From positions 1 through 61,325 of the forward strand of contig JANXBF010000004.1 in NCBI GenBank assembly GCA_025057615.1: a DNA stretch of 61,325 nt, given 5' to 3'. The notes below the pieces were generated by a model. It had not been told where the DNA came from. It searched no databases and saw nothing but the letters and a program-made list of their open reading frames with translations. Source of the stretch: Candidatus Calescibacterium sp. Lineage in GTDB: Bacteria > DRYD01. Position 1 is the first letter of the stretch; each line of letters opens with the position of its first letter. A program made the translations under genes and the position numbers. This document shows, one piece after another, positions 18,099-27,768 of this stretch.

Positions 18099-18755
18099 AT
18101 GCAAGAACTAATAGACTTCTTTGAAACATTTAAATTTAATATAACGATTAAGGGACACATATTTGTAATTTCAGGTTTCTCAGGTGTTGGTAAGGGAACC
18201 GTTATAAAAGAATTGTTAAAACGCAATCCAAATATGTATTTTTCTGTATCTTACACCACACGTCATAGAAGACATAATGAAGAAGACGGTGTAGATTATC
18301 ACTTTGTAGATAAAGAAACCTTTAAAAAAATGATACTCAATGACGAATTCTTAGAGTGGGCAATAGTTAACGGTAATTTTTATGGAACTCCCAAAAGTAT
18401 TACTATATCCAAAATAGAGAAAAACATAGATGTTATACTTGATATTGATGTTAAAGGAGCTATACAAGTTAAAAGTAAATTACCAAACTTAACTACTCTT
18501 ATATATATTATCCCTCCAACTGGTAAGGAGCTTCTTAATAGATTGTATAAAAGAAATACTGAAAATATTCATGAAATTGCAACAAGGATAACAACTTCAT
18601 TAATAGAGATTAATTATATTAACGCTTATGATTACATAGTTGTTAACGATGAATTAGAAAGATGTATAGATGATGTGGAACAGATTTTAAAGGTTCAAAA
18701 AATGAGTTCTAAAGTTCAATTTCTATCAATAACCGCTAGCAAGGAAGCGGAATAA
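18099..18755 (+). CDS. gmk: guanylate kinase
   Basis: Gmk phosphorylates GMP (dGMP) to the diphosphate with ATP. The 218-residue protein has the P-loop GFSGVGKGT near residue 28, the GMP-binding SVSYTTRHRR and DGVDYHFV segments, and the lid IYIIPPTGKELLNRLYKR. It carries about 16 extra residues before the usual start; ATG 18099 is the first ATG after tRNA-Asn and has no SD. rpoZ follows, the standard gmk-rpoZ pairing. Confidence 0.95.
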   Translation: MQELIDFFETFKFNITIKGHIFVISGFSGVGKGTVIKELLKRNPNMYFSVSYTTRHRRHNEEDGVDYHFVDKETFKKMILNDEFLEWAIVNGNFYGTPKSITISKIEKNIDVILDIDVKGAIQVKSKLPNLTTLIYIIPPTGKELLNRLYKRNTENIHEIATRITTSLIEINYINAYDYIVVNDELERCIDDVEQILKVQKMSSKVQFLSITASKEAE

Positions 18756-18768
18756 AAGAACCTTGCTA
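18737..18768 (+). promoter_or_regulatory. 8-bp hairpin across the gmk stop, before the rpoZ SD
   Basis: TAGCAAGG and CCTTGCTA form a perfect 8-bp stem with a 16-nt loop that includes the gmk stop codon; the rpoZ SD (AAAGGAG) begins a few bases later. There is no T run, so it is not a classical terminator. It may be an mRNA processing or stability element, or modulate rpoZ translation. Confidence 0.4.
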
Positions 18769-18785
18769 TATAAAAAGGAGAGCCA

Positions 18786-19046
18786 ATGAACGAATTTTAT
18801 CCACCAAATGATGAACTCCTAAAAAAAACCCCCTGTAACTCAAGATTTATCCTCATTAATGCAGCAGCAATAAGAACCAGAAAAATACTTGAAAACAAAA
18901 TTTTAATACCAATAAACTATAAATTAAATAAACCGTACGAAAGGTCACTGGAAGAAATATATAACGATAAAGTGAAAATAATATTCGAAAAAGAAGAAAA
19001 AAAAGAAAGTATACTGAGGTTAATTGCTGAACAGTATATATCTTAA
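18786..19046 (+). CDS. rpoZ: RNA polymerase omega subunit
   Basis: Omega helps fold and hold the beta' subunit in RNA polymerase. The 86-residue product has the omega core NSRFILINAAAIRTRKIL (compare the usual SRYxLVxxAAKRARQL), and it follows gmk as in many bacteria. The SD AAAAAGGAG is well placed. The C-terminal half is divergent and charged, so the match rests on the core helix and context. Confidence 0.82.
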   Translation: MNEFYPPNDELLKKTPCNSRFILINAAAIRTRKILENKILIPINYKLNKPYERSLEEIYNDKVKIIFEKEEKKESILRLIAEQYIS

Positions 19047-19048
19047 AT

Positions 19049-19927
19049 ATGAAATTATTATTTCTCGTATATAAAGATTTAATTCTTACGATAAAATCTA
19101 AATTCATATTATTTTTTTTTATAAGTTTATGTATTTTTTATTTTGTATCTAATTCTATGTCAGATATAAAATTTAAAGTTAATATAATAGCTCCTGAGGG
19201 AATCAAACAAAAAATGGTTAATTATATTGAAAATAACAGTAACAAAAAAATAGTATTTGATTCAGAGAATCCCAATATCACTATTAAAATTGATGCACAA
19301 AAAACATACTGGATAGTTGATTTAGATGTTAGCTCTTTTAACTACTTGAAGTTTGTCCCGATGATAAATTTGATGCTTTACAAATTTTTCTTCTTGTATA
19401 ATAACCAAATTGACCCCATAAAGATTAGGTTATCCAATACTTATGGTGGTATGGAAAACATGATTTCCATGTTTTTATTGAACATGTCTATTTGGGGATT
19501 AATTTCATTTTCTTCAAGTGAAATTATTAGAGAGAAAATCAAAAAAACTGCTCTAATTTTTAATAATGTTAACATGTTTATTATTTCTAAATCAATTGTC
19601 AATTCTATGATTTTTCTTCTTATTCTGATCTTATATAACTTACTATTTAACAAATTAAGTTTTAATGATTTGGTTCATTATTTTGTGGCTTTTTCTGTTT
19701 TTGTATATGTACATGGATTTTTATCTTGGGTTATTAAAAATCCTCATATTTTATCTTTATTTAATTTGCTCATAGGATTTTTCATAATGTTTTTACCTTT
19801 TTATAGCCAGAGTTTAATTTTTGATTTAGGTTTTTGGTTTTTATTTACTATGTTGTTTGCTGCAATAATTTTAAGTTTAATAATAACCAAAAAAAATAAA
19901 GAATTACAGAAGGTAGTGTGGGAATAG
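19049..19927 (+). CDS. ABC-2-like multipass membrane protein, unknown
   Basis: The 292-residue protein has one N-terminal membrane helix, an external soluble region of roughly 100 residues, and about five more helices in the C-terminal half. This is the layout of ABC-2 type export permeases (CcmB/NatB-like). No ATPase partner gene is adjacent, so the assignment is structural only. It begins 2 bp after rpoZ and overlaps the GTG start option of rho by 10 nt, so all are probably cotranscribed. Confidence 0.5.
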   Translation: MKLLFLVYKDLILTIKSKFILFFFISLCIFYFVSNSMSDIKFKVNIIAPEGIKQKMVNYIENNSNKKIVFDSENPNITIKIDAQKTYWIVDLDVSSFNYLKFVPMINLMLYKFFFLYNNQIDPIKIRLSNTYGGMENMISMFLLNMSIWGLISFSSSEIIREKIKKTALIFNNVNMFIISKSIVNSMIFLLILILYNLLFNKLSFNDLVHYFVAFSVFVYVHGFLSWVIKNPHILSLFNLLIGFFIMFLPFYSQSLIFDLGFWFLFTMLFAAIILSLIITKKNKELQKVVWE

Positions 19928-21210
19928 CTATGAAAGAAATAAAGGAATTGCAGAATGATGCGGACTTATCTCTGAATCTTTTCCTTTTGCCAAAGGATGA
20001 GCTCATAGAAATAGCAAAAACTGTTGGTATAAAAGTCAACTCAAAATCTAGTAAAGAAGATATAATAAAGAATATAATGGAATATGAAGCTCAAATGACA
20101 GGATTTGAGAAAGTAGAAGGGACTTTAGAAATACTTGAAAACTATGGATTTTTACGACGCGATTTTTATATCCCATCACCTGAAGATGTATATGTCTCTT
20201 TGAATCTGATAAAAAAATATAATTTGAGGACGGGGGATTATATTCTGGGTTGGGCGAGATCCCCAAAAGAAAATGAAAAATATAGAAACCTCCAGAGAAT
20301 TTTTAAAATATCGAACTTAAATCCCGATGAGATTCAAAAGAGGCAGACTTTTGAAAAACTGGTTCCTATTTTTCCTCATCAAAAATTGAATCTGGAAATA
20401 CCAAATGATATCTCACTTAGAATAATTGACCTGTTTACTCCAGTAGGTAAGGGGCAGAGAGCTTTGATAGTTGCTCCTCCGAGAGCTGGCAAAACCACTT
20501 TACTAAAAAAAATAGCCCAAGCTGTTAATAAAAATCATCCTGAAGTTTACGTCATGGCTCTTCTTGTTGACGAAAGACCTGAGGAAGTAACCGATATGTC
20601 ACGCTCCATTAAAGCAGAAATTGTTAAATCAACATTTGATGAGATACCAGAAAAACATCTTAAGGTTACTGAATTAGCTGTAGAAAAGGCCAAGAGCATG
20701 GTAGAACTTGGAAAAGATGTTCTTATCATTATGGACAGTTTGACAAGATTAACAAGAGCTTGTAATTTGGTTTTGCCACCTACGGGAAGGACCCTTTCAG
20801 GTGGATTGGATACATCTGCCATTTATAGACCCAAAAAATTCTTCGGAGCTGCCAGAAAAATAGAAAATGGTGGAAGTTTAACAATTGTGGCAACTGTATT
20901 GGTTGAAACTGGTAGTAAAATGGATGAGGTTATATTTGAAGAGTTCAAAGGAACAGGAAATATGGAACTCCATCTTTCCAGAATACTTAGTGAAAAAAGG
21001 ATATTCCCAGCAATTGACATAAATAAATCTGGTACAAGGCATGAAGAACTGCTCCTAGAAAGTAATACTCTTCAGGTTATTTGGACTCTAAGGAGACTTA
21101 TAAGTAAGCTTGAACCTGAAGAAGCTACACAAAAAATAATAGAGTACATAAAAAAGACGAAGAATAACCAGGAATTTATAGAAATTATGAGAAAACAAAT
21201 AAACATATAA
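19918..21210 (+). CDS. rho: transcription termination factor Rho
   Basis: Rho is the hexameric RNA helicase that ends transcription at C-rich, unstructured sites. The 430-residue protein has the N-terminal Rho_N helices, the RNA-binding OSB fold (..[18 protein letters not shown]..), Walker [12 protein letters not shown] near 186, Walker [15 protein letters not shown], the Q-loop region and [11 protein letters not shown]. No large insertion is present. The start could be GTG 19918 or ATG 19930; spacing slightly favours the ATG. Several convergent operon pairs here lack hairpin terminators, so Rho may matter locally. Confidence 0.97.
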   Translation: MGIAMKEIKELQNDADLSLNLFLLPKDELIEIAKTVGIKVNSKSSKEDIIKNIMEYEAQMTGFEKVEGTLEILENYGFLRRDFYIPSPEDVYVSLNLIKKYNLRTGDYILGWARSPKENEKYRNLQRIFKISNLNPDEIQKRQTFEKLVPIFPHQKLNLEIPNDISLRIIDLFTPVGKGQRALIVAPPRAGKTTLLKKIAQAVNKNHPEVYVMALLVDERPEEVTDMSRSIKAEIVKSTFDEIPEKHLKVTELAVEKAKSMVELGKDVLIIMDSLTRLTRACNLVLPPTGRTLSGGLDTSAIYRPKKFFGAARKIENGGSLTIVATVLVETGSKMDEVIFEEFKGTGNMELHLSRILSEKRIFPAIDINKSGTRHEELLLESNTLQVIWTLRRLISKLEPEEATQKIIEYIKKTKNNQEFIEIMRKQINI

Positions 21211-22437
21211 ATGGAAATTTGGATTTTCAATCACTATGCCACCACTCCTAATTACCCCGGAGGCACCAGACACTTTGATTTTGCTAAACAATTGATTAAA
21301 AAAGGACATAAAGTTACTATTTTCTCGTCAAGTTTTCATTATTTACTCCTTCAAGAAACTAAAAAATATGAGGATACCTTTTACAAAATTGATGATTACA
21401 ATGGTGTCAGATTTGTATGGATAAAAACAAACTCCTATGTGAAAAGTGATTGGAAAAGAGTAATTAACATGTTGGTTTATTCTTACAGAGCTTATTTAGT
21501 TGGGAAAATTTTGGGAAAGCAGAAGAAACCAGATATTATCATTGGCTCATCGGTGCATCTTTTTGCACCTTTTATTGCCTATTTGTTAAGTAAGTATTTC
21601 AGAGTTCCTTTCATTCTAGAGTTAAGGGATTTATGGCCTCAAGCACTGATAGATCTTGGAGTCAGTAAATATCACCCTTTTATAATTGTTCTTTCCATAT
21701 TGGAAAAGTTTTTGTATCAAAAAGCGAATAAAATTATCTCTCTTTTACCAAATGTTAGTGAATATCTTAAAAAATATAAGGTTGAGGAAAAGGTTGTTTG
21801 GATACCAAATGGTATAGATTTGGAAAGAATTAAAATTAATGAATCCCAGAATAATAATAATGTAAATAACGATACTATAAAGGTAGCATATGCTGGTTCT
21901 ATGGGAAAAGTCAATGATATATCAATAATTGTTGATTTAGCTCATGAGATTAATAAAAGATTTAATAATGTTAAGCTTGTTATTCTTGGTGGAGGATACG
22001 AAGCCAGTTCAATAAAAGAAAAAATAAAGAATTTAAATAATGTTATTTTTTTTGATAAGCCTGTTTCTAAAGATATGATTTATGGAGTTTTGAAAGATTT
22101 TGACATATTATTTTTTCATATATCTGATATATTTCCATATGGTATAAGTTGTAACAAATTATTTGATTATTTAGCTGTTGGAAAACCTATTATTTTTTCT
22201 GCAAATGTTCCCAACAATTTGATTGAGGATGCCAAAGCGGGAATAACCGTTAAAGATAGATCTGTAAATAAAATAATTGATGCCCTAGAAAAAATCTTAT
22301 CCCTTTCTGAAGAGGAAAGAAGAAAAATGGGAGAAAACGGAAAAATATACGTTGAAAAAAATTATTCTGTTCAACTCTTGGCAGAAAAGTTGGAAGCCGT
22401 TATTCAGGAGGTATATTCTGATTTTATGAAGAAATAA
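21211..22437 (+). CDS. glycosyltransferase family 4 protein (WbuB-like)
   Basis: A GT-B fold retaining glycosyltransferase that probably adds an amino-sugar to a lipid-linked surface glycan. The 408-residue protein shows NHYATTPNYPGGTRHFDFAKQL at the N-terminus, ELRDLWPQALIDLG in the middle and the nucleotide-sugar domain with IPNGIDLERI, YAGSMGKVNDI and a C-terminal ISCNKLFDYLAVGKPII, as in WbuB-type GT4 enzymes. Its ATG directly follows the rho stop. Specificity cannot be read from sequence; UDP-sugar enzymes elsewhere in the window could supply donors. Confidence 0.82.
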   Translation: MEIWIFNHYATTPNYPGGTRHFDFAKQLIKKGHKVTIFSSSFHYLLLQETKKYEDTFYKIDDYNGVRFVWIKTNSYVKSDWKRVINMLVYSYRAYLVGKILGKQKKPDIIIGSSVHLFAPFIAYLLSKYFRVPFILELRDLWPQALIDLGVSKYHPFIIVLSILEKFLYQKANKIISLLPNVSEYLKKYKVEEKVVWIPNGIDLERIKINESQNNNNVNNDTIKVAYAGSMGKVNDISIIVDLAHEINKRFNNVKLVILGGGYEASSIKEKIKNLNNVIFFDKPVSKDMIYGVLKDFDILFFHISDIFPYGISCNKLFDYLAVGKPIIFSANVPNNLIEDAKAGITVKDRSVNKIIDALEKILSLSEEERRKMGENGKIYVEKNYSVQLLAEKLEAVIQEVYSDFMKK

Positions 22438-22462
22438 TATCTATCCTATGAGGTGAAAATGT

Positions 22463-24172
22463 ATGAAAGTATTAACACGAAAACAAATGCAAGAAAGAGA
22501 CAAAGAAACTATAGAAAAGTTGAAAATTCCGTCTTTGGTTCTTATGGAAAACGCTGGATTGGCAGTCGTAGAGGTAATACATAATAACTATATTGATATT
22601 GCTAGAAAAGGTGTTATTATTGTTTGTGGCAGTGGGAATAATGGCGGAGACGGAATGGTTATCGCAAGGCATCTATTTCTCAGAAATATACCAGTTAAAG
22701 TTTTTATTGCTTCTAAGATAGGCAAACTAAAATCTGATGCACTAACACAATTTAATATATTAAAAAACCTTAAAGTTCCAATTATTTCCATTGAAGATAA
22801 CCAAGATGAGGAAGTGGAGGAAGAAAATTTCATTCAGAGATTGGTTTTAGAGTTCGGGTTTAGTCCTCTTGTTATTGACTCACTGGTCGGTATAGGCATT
22901 AAATCTGAGATTAGTAAATTTTATGATAGAATTATTCAGGTAATTAATAAATTTGCTAATATTGTTATAAGTGTTGATGTTCCAAGTGGGTTAGACATTG
23001 ATACAGGTAAGTTCTTTGCCACAGAACCAGTCAGAGCTACAACAACAGTGACATTTGCATATCCTAAGTTAGGATTATTCCTGTATCCTGCTTATCTATA
23101 CGTTGGTAAGCTAATTGTCGCAAATATTTCTATACCTTATATCAATAAAAAAGATGATCCCGACATACATGTAATATTACCTTTTGAAGTTGCAGATTCT
23201 ATCCAATATTTCCCACCAAATTACTATAAAAATAAATTGGGAAATATTTTGATTATTGGTGGTAGTTATAAATACACAGGTGCTCCAATTTTGGCTTCCC
23301 GTGCAGCCTTTAAATCTAATGCAGGTATGGTATACTTGTTGGTTGATAAAAGTATTCATTCAATTATTTCTTCTAAATCTGTTGAAGAGATAGTTGAATC
23401 CTATGATAAGAGTAACTATGAAGACTTGGTGAGTTCTTATTATTCTAAAGTTCAAGTTATACTCTTTGGAAACGGAATAGAAGATAACCAGGTAAATTAT
23501 AATATTTTAAAGCATATTATTTCAAATTTCAAGGGAGTTTTGATAATAGATGGTACAGGAATACAAATGTTTTATGACTATTTTATTAATAATAAAAACG
23601 AATTTAGAAATGGTAAAGTTAATTTAAAGAGGATAATTTTAACTCCTCATCCTGGTGAGTTAGCAAGTTTTTTCCCTAGAGTATCACCAAAAATTAAAGT
23701 TTCAGTTTCTGATGATATAGTTAGATTGAATAATTCTATGAGATTGGCAAATTTTATTCCCAATAGTGTAGTTGTTTCAAAAGGTAATCCATCTTTCATA
23801 TGTTATTACAATAATGTTGAAAATATCTATATAAACATAACCAATGGATTGGCTTTAGCAAAAGCTGGTAGTGGAGATGTTCTTGCCGGTATGATCTCTG
23901 CTTTTGTAGCAAATTCTTTCTTTACTATCAATAGAAATTATGAAGATATAATAATTGAGAGTATTAAAAACTCTGTTTTTCTACATGGATTAGCTGCTCA
24001 GATATCTAGAAAAAGTAACACATATTTGTCCAATATTCCATCGAACGTAATAGAAAACATACCCAAAGCAGTTGAATATATTGTCCAAAATTATTCAAAA
24101 AATATTAATGTTATAAATTTTCAATCATTTTCTAAATCGATTATTGAATATTTGCAAATAGTTGATATATAG
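22463..24172 (+). CDS. nnr: bifunctional NAD(P)H-hydrate repair enzyme Nnr
   Basis: Nnr repairs hydrated NAD(P)H: the N-terminal epimerase domain (YjeF_N, about residues 1-215) equilibrates R and S forms and the C-terminal ADP-dependent dehydratase (about 235-530) removes water from the S form. Visible motifs are ENAGLAVVEV, CGSGNNGGDGMVIARHL, SVDVPSGLDIDTG in the first domain, and LTPHPGELASFF and AKAGSGDVLAGMI in the second. Damage to NAD(P)H rises with heat, so this fits a thermophile. SD GAGGTGA precedes ATG 22463. Confidence 0.95.
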   Translation: MKVLTRKQMQERDKETIEKLKIPSLVLMENAGLAVVEVIHNNYIDIARKGVIIVCGSGNNGGDGMVIARHLFLRNIPVKVFIASKIGKLKSDALTQFNILKNLKVPIISIEDNQDEEVEEENFIQRLVLEFGFSPLVIDSLVGIGIKSEISKFYDRIIQVINKFANIVISVDVPSGLDIDTGKFFATEPVRATTTVTFAYPKLGLFLYPAYLYVGKLIVANISIPYINKKDDPDIHVILPFEVADSIQYFPPNYYKNKLGNILIIGGSYKYTGAPILASRAAFKSNAGMVYLLVDKSIHSIISSKSVEEIVESYDKSNYEDLVSSYYSKVQVILFGNGIEDNQVNYNILKHIISNFKGVLIIDGTGIQMFYDYFINNKNEFRNGKVNLKRIILTPHPGELASFFPRVSPKIKVSVSDDIVRLNNSMRLANFIPNSVVVSKGNPSFICYYNNVENIYINITNGLALAKAGSGDVLAGMISAFVANSFFTINRNYEDIIIESIKNSVFLHGLAAQISRKSNTYLSNIPSNVIENIPKAVEYIVQNYSKNINVINFQSFSKSIIEYLQIVDI

Positions 24173-24180
24173 GGGGTAAT

Positions 24181-24912
24181 ATGAAGATATTTGTTGATGA
24201 AAAAGAAGTTTTACTTACGGATGAGCAGAGTAATCAAACAATTTATTCCATCTTAGTAGGTTTGGGTAAATATATCCCTGTTGGCTGCCATTTGGATGGT
24301 CTCACTCCAATTGGTGCCTGTAGGATGTGTATTGTGGAAGTTGCCGGTTTCAGAAGACCTGTTTCTTCTTGTATAACTAAACCATATAATGAAATGAGAA
24401 TATATACTGATACTGAAAAATTAAAGGTTTACAGAAGGTACCTGACTGAATTTCTTTTTGGAGAGAGGCCACACCCTTGTAATGTGTGCCTTGCTGATGG
24501 GTTCTGTGATCTTCAATCATGGAAATTTAAGATATTTGAAATACAAAAAAATCTTGTCAGTTATAATGAAGAGAATATTAATGTAGATGAAACTCATAAG
24601 CTATATGTTTTGGATCATAACAGATGTATATTGTGTTTTAGATGTGTTAGGATTTGTCACGAATATGCTGGACCTCATACTTTAGATGTAAAGGGTATGG
24701 GTAGTAATGCCAGAATTACAATAGATTTTGATGATAAATGGGGAGACTCTAAAACCTGTATAAATTGTGGTAAATGTGTTATGGTTTGTCCTACTGGAGC
24801 TTTGTATATGAAAAACAAGGAGGTATCAAAAACTAGAAGATTTGATATGCCCAAATTCCTTGAATCAAAAGGTAAAAAAATAAGAACTTTTGAATCAATT
24901 GTTACTTATTAG
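24181..24912 (+). CDS. hoxU: HoxU-like/NuoG N-terminal iron-sulfur diaphorase subunit
   Basis: This 243-residue protein relays electrons between the flavin subunit and the hydrogenase or complex I. It has the [2Fe-2S] cysteines in CHLDGLTPIGACRMC and SSC, the His-Cys cluster HPCNVCLADGFCDLQ, and two [4Fe-4S] sets, CILCFRCVRIC and CINCGKCVMVCPTGAL. It lacks the molybdopterin-like domain of full NuoG, so it is HoxU-sized. The partner flavin subunit is likely the NuoE-NuoF fusion at 1.9-3.7 kb. SD GGGGG is 5 nt upstream. A hydrogenase small or large subunit is not in the window. Confidence 0.85.
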   Translation: MKIFVDEKEVLLTDEQSNQTIYSILVGLGKYIPVGCHLDGLTPIGACRMCIVEVAGFRRPVSSCITKPYNEMRIYTDTEKLKVYRRYLTEFLFGERPHPCNVCLADGFCDLQSWKFKIFEIQKNLVSYNEENINVDETHKLYVLDHNRCILCFRCVRICHEYAGPHTLDVKGMGSNARITIDFDDKWGDSKTCINCGKCVMVCPTGALYMKNKEVSKTRRFDMPKFLESKGKKIRTFESIVTY

Positions 24913-24923
24913 TTATTTATTAT

Positions 24924-26702
24924 ATGAGATACAGTAGATACTTTTTATTTACGTCAAAAGAAAAACCTGTGGGTGCTTTGAATGTCAGTCATTCAACACT
25001 CTTGAGAGGTAACTTTATTTCTCAGTTATCTGCAGGGATATACAATTTCTTGCCTATTGGTTTTAGGGTATTGAAGAAAGTTTGGAAAATTATTGAAGAA
25101 GAGATGGATAGGATTGGTGCTTTTGAGGTTTTAATGCCCGCTTTGCATCCTTCTGAGTTATGGAAAAAAACTGGTAGATGGGAAACTATGGACAATGTAA
25201 TGTTTAAGCTTCAAGATAAGAAAGGTTCTGAATTTGTTCTGGGTACAACCCATGAAGAAATTATAACTGATATTGTATCAAAATTTGTAAAGAGTTATAA
25301 GAATTTACCGATTCTTTTGTATCAAATACAGGTTAAATTTAGGGATGAAATTAGGCCAAAAGGTGGATTGATTAGAGCAAGAGAATTTATAATGAAAGAT
25401 CTTTATAGTTTTCATACTTCTTGGGAGTGTCTTGATCGAACTTACCAAGATGTTTATAATGCTTACCAACGTATATTCAGAAGGTTATCTATTCCGGTTG
25501 AGGTTGTTGAAGCTTTTTCAGGACCCATTGGAGGAGATGTATCCCACGAATTCATGGTGATAACAAATGCTGGTGAAGATAAATTTGTAAAATGTAGCAA
25601 ATGTGGATATTCTGTTAGCACAGAAATAGCTCAAGTTTTTAAGAAAAAAATAGATTATGGATATAATCCAAAATATGAACTTCAAAAGGTATATACTCCA
25701 AATATCTGTTCTGTTGAAGAATTGGTAAATTTCTTAAAAAGAGAGAGCAAAGATTTTGTTAAGAGTATCTTGTATAAAATGAATGAAAGATATGTTTTAG
25801 TTTTGGTCAGAGGAGATAGGGAAATTAATGAAATAAAATTATCAAAACATTTGGGTAGTGACTTGGTGTTAGCCAATGAAGAAGATTTTGAAAAGATAGA
25901 GAGTATAATGGGGTTTGTCGGACCAATAGGGTTGAAAGAAAATGTGAAAATAATTTCTGACTACTCTGTATATGGATTAAGAAATATTATAATAGGTGCA
26001 AATGAAAAGGATTATCATTATATAGGCGTAGACTATGATAATATTCCCATTTCTGAATTTGCTGATTTATCGGTAGTGGATGATGGCGATCTATGTTTTA
26101 AATGTGGGGGAGAATATAGGATATATCCTGCTCTTGAACTCGGACATATATTCAAGTTGGGAACAAAATACAGTGAACCTCTCAATGCTTACTTTACTGA
26201 TAAAGATGGTAAAATTAAGCCGATAATTATGGGATGTTATGGTATTGGTGTAACTAGAATAATTTCTGCCATAGTGGAATCCTATTCTGATGAAAATTCT
26301 ATATCTTGGACTTTTAACTCTGCTCCTTTCTTTGTGTATTTGATTACCATAAATATTGATGATGAAACTCAGAGTACTTTTTCTGAGCGTATTTATAATC
26401 AGCTTATTGAAAATGATATAGAGGTTTTGTGGGATGACAGAAAAGAATCAGCTGGAATAAAATTCAAAGACTGGGAATTAATAGGAATTCCATTCTGTAT
26501 TGTTATAGGATCAAAAATCTCAACAAATAAGGTTGAATTGAAAATAAATAAAGGTTTTGCTAAAACAGTAAAAAATGTCGATATTGAAATCTTAGAAAGC
26601 TTAATAAAAAATTTATTTGTTGATGTAAATGTTGATGATATTGTATTTTTGATTAAAGATATTTATGTTCAATTAGATAAAAGGTATAATGAATATGTCT
26701 AG
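24924..26702 (+). CDS. proS: prolyl-tRNA synthetase
   Basis: ProRS charges tRNA-Pro. The 592-residue protein is the long bacterial type: class II motif 2 (FRDEIRPKGGLIRAREFIMKD), motif 3 (GCYGIGVTR), the insertion (INS/YbaK-like editing) domain in the middle around residues 230-370, and a C-terminal anticodon-binding domain (..VLWDDRKESAGIKFKDWELIGIP..). It starts 12 bp after hoxU without an SD, and its end overlaps the prenyl synthase by 14 nt. Confidence 0.97.
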   Translation: MRYSRYFLFTSKEKPVGALNVSHSTLLRGNFISQLSAGIYNFLPIGFRVLKKVWKIIEEEMDRIGAFEVLMPALHPSELWKKTGRWETMDNVMFKLQDKKGSEFVLGTTHEEIITDIVSKFVKSYKNLPILLYQIQVKFRDEIRPKGGLIRAREFIMKDLYSFHTSWECLDRTYQDVYNAYQRIFRRLSIPVEVVEAFSGPIGGDVSHEFMVITNAGEDKFVKCSKCGYSVSTEIAQVFKKKIDYGYNPKYELQKVYTPNICSVEELVNFLKRESKDFVKSILYKMNERYVLVLVRGDREINEIKLSKHLGSDLVLANEEDFEKIESIMGFVGPIGLKENVKIISDYSVYGLRNIIIGANEKDYHYIGVDYDNIPISEFADLSVVDDGDLCFKCGGEYRIYPALELGHIFKLGTKYSEPLNAYFTDKDGKIKPIIMGCYGIGVTRIISAIVESYSDENSISWTFNSAPFFVYLITINIDDETQSTFSERIYNQLIENDIEVLWDDRKESAGIKFKDWELIGIPFCIVIGSKISTNKVELKINKGFAKTVKNVDIEILESLIKNLFVDVNVDDIVFLIKDIYVQLDKRYNEYV

Positions 26703-27768
26703 TTTAGTAGTTAGAAATCTTGATCTGAATTTCCTTAACAGTTTCAATAATGTTGATGACCACTCTAAACTTTTGGAATTCGTTAATGAGTTAAAGGGTT
26801 ATACTTTGAGTTATATAAAAGAGATAACGGATTTTAAGCAAAAGAATTGGTTAATAAGTAGGATCAATGACTATATGATCTATTCGGGTAAGATGGTCAG
26901 GTCTTCTTTTTTCTATATTTTTGTATTGGGCATGGTTTCAGGTAGTTTCTTAGAGGAGGAGTTTTGGGATAAAATTTTTAGACTTGGAGCAATATTTGAA
27001 TTGGCTCACTCTGCCACTTTGGTGCATGATGATATCCTTGATGGTGCTCGTAAAAGGAGAGGAAAACCATCTGTGCATATAAAATTTGGTATCGACGGAG
27101 CTATAATCTTTGGAGATATACTTATAATATCTATCCTTAATAGAGCTTATGATGTTAATCCTCTCTATTCAAAAATTCTTATGAAAGCTTTGGAGAATAT
27201 GTGTTTAGGAGAAGTTTTACAATATCAAAATAAGTACAATGTTTACTTGAAAGATGAGGAATACTTCAATATTCTATTGCTAAAAACGGGAGTTCTATTT
27301 GGTGCTATATCAAATATAGGTTATCATTTGGGATGTGACTATTCTAAAACTATTTTTGAATATAGTACAGCAGATTACATATCTAATTTGTTTAATAGAT
27401 ATGGTGTGGCTTTTCAGATAGTTGATGATATATTAGATTATATACAAAATGAAAAGGTACTGAAAAAAGACGCTAATAATGATTTACTTACTGGTAGAAT
27501 CACTTATCCCTTAATTTTATTGATGAAAGATAATGAGAATAGGGAAAAAATGAAGAGAATTTGGTTAAAAAATCCATCTTATTTTTCAACTATCATAACA
27601 AAAGAGCTGAAAAATAGAAAATCACTTTTAGAAGAATCTTTAAACAAATCCAAGGAATTCATGGATCTGAATTCTCTGGACTATATCGCTCAGAAAATAG
27701 GATTGAAAGATGTCTTCAAAAATTCACTGAAGATGATCATAAGTTCTCTAATCCACAGACAGTATTAA
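26689..27768 (+). CDS. polyprenyl (heptaprenyl/octaprenyl-type) diphosphate synthase
   Basis: A trans-isoprenyl chain-elongating synthase that condenses IPP onto an allylic diphosphate for quinone or lipid-carrier side chains. The 359-residue protein has the first Asp-rich motif HDDILDGARKRRGKP, the second motif FQIVDDILDY, and a KMVRSS region in place of the usual GKRLRP IPP-binding stretch. Chain length cannot be predicted. Its start overlaps proS; a second ATG at 26695 is equally possible. ispH further downstream provides the isoprenoid precursors. Confidence 0.86.
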   Translation: MNMSSLVVRNLDLNFLNSFNNVDDHSKLLEFVNELKGYTLSYIKEITDFKQKNWLISRINDYMIYSGKMVRSSFFYIFVLGMVSGSFLEEEFWDKIFRLGAIFELAHSATLVHDDILDGARKRRGKPSVHIKFGIDGAIIFGDILIISILNRAYDVNPLYSKILMKALENMCLGEVLQYQNKYNVYLKDEEYFNILLLKTGVLFGAISNIGYHLGCDYSKTIFEYSTADYISNLFNRYGVAFQIVDDILDYIQNEKVLKKDANNDLLTGRITYPLILLMKDNENREKMKRIWLKNPSYFSTIITKELKNRKSLLEESLNKSKEFMDLNSLDYIAQKIGLKDVFKNSLKMIISSLIHRQY

